19,686 nucleotides of DNA from an uncultured Anaerolineae bacterium (GTDB lineage Bacteria; Chloroflexota; Anaerolineae; Anaerolineales; Villigracilaceae), in assembly GCA_903854805.1 (NCBI GenBank), contig CAINXK010000136.1, forward strand, positions 1 through 19,686, in the 5' to 3' direction. Shown one piece after another: positions 15,832-19,686 of the stretch (positions are counted from its first letter, which is position 1; every line of letters begins with the position of its first letter). Under the pieces are notes generated by a model, which worked only from the letters and a program-made list of their open reading frames with translations, made no database searches and was not told where the DNA came from. Both the position numbers and the translations under genes were made by a program.

Positions 15832-15847
15832 ATTCCTCGTTTAATTC

Positions 15848-15865
15848 GTTTAGTTTGTACTAAAC
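15848..15865. promoter_or_regulatory. Candidate operator for the GbsR-type regulator
   Basis: An 18-bp palindrome, GTTTAGT-ttgt-ACTAAAC, with perfect 7-bp arms. It lies 3-20 bases downstream of the -10 box of the regulator promoter, covering the expected transcription start, which is the classic place for a repressor dimer. That the adjacent GbsR-type protein binds it is inference. Confidence 0.65.
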
Positions 15866-15867
15866 AT

Positions 15868-15896
15868 AGTATATGTCAAACGATTAAGAATGTCAA
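15868..15896 (-). promoter_or_regulatory. Near-consensus sigma-70 promoter of the GbsR operon
   Basis: On the minus strand TTGACA (15891-15896) is followed after exactly 17 bases by TATACT (15868-15873). The -10 box ends 36 bases before the regulator start codon. It is the best promoter in the window; such a strong promoter is normally held down by a repressor. Confidence 0.8.
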
Positions 15897-16044
15897 GTCC
15901 CTTTTTGGCAAATCCACAATCCCAATAGATGCTAATTATCTTGGACACTTCTGGATGAGGAATAACCATCAACTGGGCTATTTCTCCATATTCAGACACT
16001 TGAAAACTGCCCTGAACACAAAAGCGCATTACCCAGCTGGGTTG

Positions 16045-16050
16045 TATAAT
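16045..16050 (+). promoter_or_regulatory. Possible -10 box of the uvrA-like gene
   Basis: A TATAAT lies 43 bases before the uvrA-like start. No -35 hexamer is evident at the right distance, so the promoter would be weak or activator-dependent. Confidence 0.3.
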
Positions 16051-16093
16051 GAAATAAAGTAACCTGCTGCTCCAAGTCCGACTGGGAGAACGT

Positions 16094-18625
16094 ATGCATC
16101 CAAGTATCACCATTCGCAATGCACGTCTGCACAACCTAAAAAATATTTCACTCGAAATCCCCAAGGATAAACTCGTCGTGCTGACAGGTTTGTCCGGCTC
16201 AGGAAAATCGACGCTCGCCTTCGACATTCTGCACAAAGAAGGACTTCGCCAATACATGGAATCTCTCGGGTGGCTCACGATTGGATTGACGAAACCGCCT
16301 GTAGATTCTATCAACGGCTTATCCCCTTCCATCAGCGTGGACCAACACCTGACCAATCACAGTCCACGCTCGACAGTTGGCACAGCCACCGACATATTTA
16401 CTTTTCTTAGAATCTTGTACGCTCGGCTTGGCTATCGGCCATGTCCAAAATGTGGAAAAGACGTACCGCCGCCTACCTTTGATTTCACCGACGAAGACTG
16501 GCAGGCCGATCCAGATGAAAGCCCGGATGGATCGTTTCCGTGCCCGTATTGTAGCGCCGCGCTACCAGAGTTGGGCATGGCCAACTTTTCGTTCAACAAA
16601 CCTGCTGGAGCATGCCCCACTTGCTCTGGCCTGGGCGTAGTCCGCCAGGTGATTGTCAAGCGCCTGATTAATGAAAATATGAGTATCCAGGAAAACCCGG
16701 TGGAAGGTTGGACTGAGTTCCACCTCAGCTATTACGCCAAGATATTACAAAGTGCGGGCAAATACTTTGGATTTAGCTTTGACCCCACCAAAGCCATCAA
16801 GGACTATACACAAATCGAACGTGATATGTTCCTTTATGGCACAGATAGTGCGCTGTTTCGCCGCCACTTTCCCAATATCAAACCGCCGGTCACCAACGCG
16901 CAAGGACATTTTGAAGGTGTTGTCACCAACCTGCAACGCCGCTACGCGGAACATGCCGCCAACCCGACCTATCTCGAGAAGTTGGAGCAGTACTTTTCAT
17001 CGCAATCCTGTCCAGATTGCGATGGCACTCGGTTATGCCCCGAAAGTCGGTTGGTGAAAGTGGCCGGCGAAACAATTGTGACCGTTTCGCTGCTCTCGCT
17101 CAAAGACCTGAATACCTGGCTCAAAAGCCTGCCACAGCATTTCACACCGGCAGAAATGCTAATAGCCCATTCCATTTTGGATGACCTCTATGAACGCATC
17201 GGACGTCTGCTCGAAGTCGGCGTCGGGTATCTGACCTTGGAACGCTCTTCCCCAACCATTTCCGCGGGTGAAGCCCAACGCCTCAAGCTGGCTGCATTAC
17301 TCGGCTCTAGTTTAACCGGTGTGCTATACGTCCTGGACGAGCCAACAATTGGCTTGCATGCACGCGATACACAACGCCTGATTAGCCTGCTGCGCCGCCT
17401 GCGCGATTTGGGAAACACGGTGCTGGTTGTGGAACACGACCTTGAACTCATCAAAGCCGCCGATTATCTCGTTGATATTGGGCCGGGCGCTGGCAAGCAT
17501 GGCGGGCAGATCGTCGCCACAGGCACCCCTGCCGAAGTCTCAGAAACGAAAGGCTCGTTAACTGGTGCCTATCTCGCTGGAAGGATCAGCATACCAGTTC
17601 CTGAGTGCCGCCGGCGACCTGATCAAAAAGCATTGACAATCCACGGGGCTCGCCATTTAAATTTGAAAAACCTGACAGTTCGATTCCCGCTTGGTTTGCT
17701 TGTGGCTGTCACGGGCGTCTCTGGCTCAGGCAAGTCTTCGTTGGTTTTCGATATTCTTAATCTCGCCGCACATCAACATCTTTATGGCGCAGTTGACGCC
17801 CCAGGCAAGCACGATTTGATCACCGGTTGGGAACATGTAGATAAAGTCATTACAATCGACCAGGACAATATTGGGCGCATCCCGCGCTCAAACGCTGCCA
17901 CTTATTCTGATACCTTCACACCCATCCGCGAAGCCTTCGCCGCCACACCCGAAGCCAAAAAGAATAAAGTTTCGGCGCGCTATTTCTCGTTCAATCTGCC
18001 GGGTGGACGCTGTGAGCGCTGTGAAGGAACCGGCACACTAACGGTAAAAATGCAGCTCCTATCCGATGTTGAGGTGCGCTGTCCTGCCTGCCATGGGCGC
18101 CGTTTCAAGCGCGAGACGCTTGCCTTCAAATATAGAGATTACGATATTTCGCAGGTGCTGGAGATGACTGTAGACGAAGCCTTGCATTTATTTTCGGGAG
18201 TACCCGGCGCGGCAGCCCGCTTGCAGGTCATGTCAGATGTAGGCCTGGGCTACCTGCAGCTCGGTCAACCCGCTACAACTCTCTCAGGCGGTGAGGCACA
18301 ACGAGTCAAACTTGCCAAAGAGCTTGCGCGCCGTTCCACTGGCCGCACCGTCTACTTGCTGGATGAACCAACCACCGGACTCCACCCGGCCGATACAGCC
18401 CGCTTGCTGTTCGTTCTTCAGCGCCTGGTGGATGCGGGCAACACTGTCATCGTCGTCGAACATAACCTTGATTTTGTAAAAGCCGCTGACTGGGTCATAG
18501 ACCTGGGTCCTGAAGGCGGCTCGGAAGGCGGCCAGCTCATCGCCGAAGGTACGCCAGAAGATGTGGCGAAAGTGAAGGAGTCCTACACTGGGCAGCTTTT
18601 AAAATCGTTACTAGGAGAAAAATAA
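16094..18625 (+). CDS. Short-form UvrA (UvrA2-class) ABC ATPase lacking the UvrB-binding domain
   Basis: An 843-residue tandem ABC ATPase of the UvrA family, about 100 residues shorter than housekeeping UvrA (about 940). ABC module 1 has Walker [10 protein letters not shown] (32-40), signature ISAGEAQR (389-396, with Ala where SGGE is usual) and Walker [14 protein letters not shown] (410-422). Module 2 has Walker [10 protein letters not shown] (541-549), signature LSGGEAQR (730-737) and Walker [13 protein letters not shown] (753-764). Zinc-type CxxC pairs occur at 117/120, 150/153, 174/177, 306/309, 640/643 and 663/666. Only about 30 residues separate the first two pairs, where UvrA carries its roughly 120-residue UvrB-binding domain. 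Known members of this class (UvrA2, DrrC-like) assist tolerance to DNA-damaging compounds. GGGAG precedes the ATG. It is divergent from the GbsR operon. Confidence 0.93.
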   Translation: MHPSITIRNARLHNLKNISLEIPKDKLVVLTGLSGSGKSTLAFDILHKEGLRQYMESLGWLTIGLTKPPVDSINGLSPSISVDQHLTNHSPRSTVGTATDIFTFLRILYARLGYRPCPKCGKDVPPPTFDFTDEDWQADPDESPDGSFPCPYCSAALPELGMANFSFNKPAGACPTCSGLGVVRQVIVKRLINENMSIQENPVEGWTEFHLSYYAKILQSAGKYFGFSFDPTKAIKDYTQIERDMFLYGTDSALFRRHFPNIKPPVTNAQGHFEGVVTNLQRRYAEHAANPTYLEKLEQYFSSQSCPDCDGTRLCPESRLVKVAGETIVTVSLLSLKDLNTWLKSLPQHFTPAEMLIAHSILDDLYERIGRLLEVGVGYLTLERSSPTISAGEAQRLKLAALLGSSLTGVLYVLDEPTIGLHARDTQRLISLLRRLRDLGNTVLVVEHDLELIKAADYLVDIGPGAGKHGGQIVATGTPAEVSETKGSLTGAYLAGRISIPVPECRRRPDQKALTIHGARHLNLKNLTVRFPLGLLVAVTGVSGSGKSSLVFDILNLAAHQHLYGAVDAPGKHDLITGWEHVDKVITIDQDNIGRIPRSNAATYSDTFTPIREAFAATPEAKKNKVSARYFSFNLPGGRCERCEGTGTLTVKMQLLSDVEVRCPACHGRRFKRETLAFKYRDYDISQVLEMTVDEALHLFSGVPGAAARLQVMSDVGLGYLQLGQPATTLSGGEAQRVKLAKELARRSTGRTVYLLDEPTTGLHPADTARLLFVLQRLVDAGNTVIVVEHNLDFVKAADWVIDLGPEGGSEGGQLIAEGTPEDVAKVKESYTGQLLKSLLGEK

Positions 18626-18688
18626 CAGGTCGTTATTTATAATTACCGCCCTTGAATACCAATGCTGCCAATTCAGCATAATCAAAAA

Positions 18689-18721
18689 AGAACACGCCAG
18701 GGTCTCACAAGAAAGTGTTCT
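18689..18721 (-). terminator. Rho-independent terminator of the anti-sigma gene
   Basis: AGAACAC (18689-18695) pairs with GTGTTCT (18715-18721) over a 19-base loop. Reading the minus strand, a run of five T follows the stem. It begins 24 bases beyond the anti-sigma stop codon. Confidence 0.65.
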
Positions 18722-18744
18722 GGGAACTCTGGATTACGGAATAT

Positions 18745-19488
18745 TTAAAAATCGACTTTAAAAATACGCACACCGGTGGGCTGGGGGCTCCCGGCAGCCG
18801 GTTCAACAGTCACCCCCAGGCCTTTAAACGTAGCAAGCGCCTGGCTTGAAACAATGGTTTCAGTTGTAAACGCCTGCCCAACAGCTGCCTGAAACAAACC
18901 GGCGCTTGAACGCTTACCCTGTCCATCAATCCACCAGATCTGGTAAGTCTGGTTGCTATTCAAGACAGGTAAATTCCAAATAACCAGAGTCGCAATATTA
19001 TTAGGCTTATCAACCAGGATAGTCCCGGATATTCCGTCTGCGCGGATTGGCAGCAACCGGGTATCTGAGGAAGAAAGCAGGCTGAGAGCAGCCTGTCCAT
19101 TTTTTATCTGAGCCTCAAGTTGGACCTGCCTTTTTTGGAGCGCCTGGATTTGAATGAAAGAAATATAGTTAAGAGCAATTAATAAAATAACCGTCAAGGC
19201 CAGCGCAAACTGACCGAATGACATCACTCGAAGAAAGCTAAAACCAAAACCTTGTCGCGCCGCAGGCAGGCGAGCCTGCAGGCGCCGCCGCAACGCGGCA
19301 GATGGAGGCTGCGGCGCCACGGCAAGCAATAATCCTTCGCCGACAGCACGGTACTGTTCCAGCTCGCTCTGACAACCGCGACAATTGCGCAGATGGATTT
19401 CAAGCGCAGCAGAATCATCCACGTCCAACGCGCCGAGCGCATAAGCGGGAATATTTTCTTTGAATTGATTACATTCTTCCAATTGCAT
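18745..19488 (-). CDS. Zinc-finger anti-sigma factor, RskA-type
   Basis: A 247-residue membrane protein that should hold the adjacent ECF sigma factor inactive. The N-terminal cytoplasmic domain has the zinc anti-sigma signature H32-x3-C36-x2-C39 (HLRNCRGC), with a further C6 near the start. A single membrane segment lies at about 90-113, followed by a coiled-coil-like stretch (IQALQKRQVQLEAQIKNGQ). The extracytoplasmic RskA-like beta domain (about 145-247) has TLVIWNLPVLNSNQTYQIWWIDGQGKRSSAGLF. The ATG has AAGGATGG upstream. It starts 47 bases after the sigma factor stop on the same strand, the usual arrangement. Release by regulated proteolysis would be expected for the family; the signal is unknown. 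Confidence 0.92.
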   Translation of the reverse strand: MQLEECNQFKENIPAYALGALDVDDSAALEIHLRNCRGCQSELEQYRAVGEGLLLAVAPQPPSAALRRRLQARLPAARQGFGFSFLRVMSFGQFALALTVILLIALNYISFIQIQALQKRQVQLEAQIKNGQAALSLLSSSDTRLLPIRADGISGTILVDKPNNIATLVIWNLPVLNSNQTYQIWWIDGQGKRSSAGLFQAAVGQAFTTETIVSSQALATFKGLGVTVEPAAGSPQPTGVRIFKVDF

Positions 19489-19535
19489 GCTACCATCCTT
19501 CTAAGAGGATACGTCTTGTTTCACTCATTTGGATT

Positions 19536-19686
19536 TTATCGATCGCCCCAGCTGTCGCGCAGCTGTTCCATGGCCGTGCGCAGGCGGGTCTTGACGGTAC
19601 CAAGCGGCCAACCAAGCGTCTCAGCAATTTCGCTTTGACTGAGACCCTGATAGTAGGCGAGTTCGATCACCTGACGCTGATCTGGA
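19536..19686 (-). CDS. ECF-type RNA polymerase sigma factor (C-terminal fragment, cut by window edge)
   Basis: Only the last 49 residues are in the window; the rest lies beyond position 19686. They read from [15 protein letters not shown] through [20 protein letters not shown] to a final DSWGDR, which is the region 4 helix-turn-helix that contacts the -35 promoter element. The stop is TAA at 19536-19538. The anti-sigma gene follows after 47 bases on the same strand, so the pair forms one unit and the sigma factor probably transcribes its own operon. Confidence 0.92.
   Translation of the reverse strand, partial: PDQRQVIELAYYQGLSQSEIAETLGWPLGTVKTRLRTAMEQLRDSWGDR

Noticed and set aside
15850..16356. 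168-codon minus-strand frame across the promoter region and the start of the uvrA-like gene
   Set aside because: Its first half is the reverse complement of the Walker A region of UvrA. The last 59 codons (from an ATG at 16029) look more protein-like but lack a ribosome site and run through the GbsR promoter and operator.

Overview
The window looks like a stretch of bacterial chromosome, most likely from a Chloroflexota (Anaerolineae-type) genome or metagenome bin. That placement is inference. It rests on the mix of families (a GH16-like orphan protein, a MenA-type prenyltransferase, an S45 acylase, class III PPK2, a 7TM-GAF histidine kinase, a GbsR-type regulator, and an ECF sigma factor with an RskA-type anti-sigma factor) and on moderate GC with short monocistronic units. 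I see no rRNA, tRNA, CRISPR array, transposase or phage gene.

Layout, left to right. (1) 92-1012 (-) is a cation diffusion facilitator, divergent from an orphan jelly-roll-like protein at 1149-1901 (+). (2) 1961-2857 (-) is MenA, the menaquinone prenyltransferase. (3) 2858-3331 is a gene-free gap with a perfect 14-bp hairpin and several smaller hairpins. (4) 3332-5887 (-) is a membrane-anchored penicillin-acylase-family Ntn hydrolase, divergent from a 99-residue conserved-looking orphan at 6009-6308 (+). (5) 6742-7545 (+) is a PPK2 polyphosphate kinase, convergent with a GlmS-like SIS-domain sugar isomerase at 7576-8616 (-). (6) After a 663-bp gene-free gap comes AraD (L-ribulose-5-phosphate 4-epimerase) at 9280-9921 (+), followed by a strong terminator. 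(7) 10227-10646 (-) is an orphan 139-residue protein. (8) 10961-13541 (+) is a two-component system, a 7TM-GAF histidine kinase overlapping a NarL-type response regulator, with a strong terminator at 13700-13734.

(9) 15831 back to 13965 (-) is a three-gene operon: a GbsR/MarR-type regulator, a small membrane protein and an NmrA-like NAD(P)-binding protein. It has a near-consensus sigma-70 promoter, and an 18-bp palindrome sits on the predicted start of transcription. It is divergent from a short-form UvrA (UvrA2 class, no UvrB-binding domain) at 16094-18625 (+). (10) The right edge (-) holds the C-terminal end of an ECF sigma factor followed by its likely zinc-finger anti-sigma factor and a terminator.

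Most genes are ordinary single units. The best-supported joint units are the kinase/regulator pair, the sigma/anti-sigma pair and the GbsR operon. The most interesting leads are the GbsR operon beside UvrA2 with its operator-like palindrome, the structured intergenic DNA at 3161-3250, and three orphan proteins. I found no clear evidence of a wholly new system.
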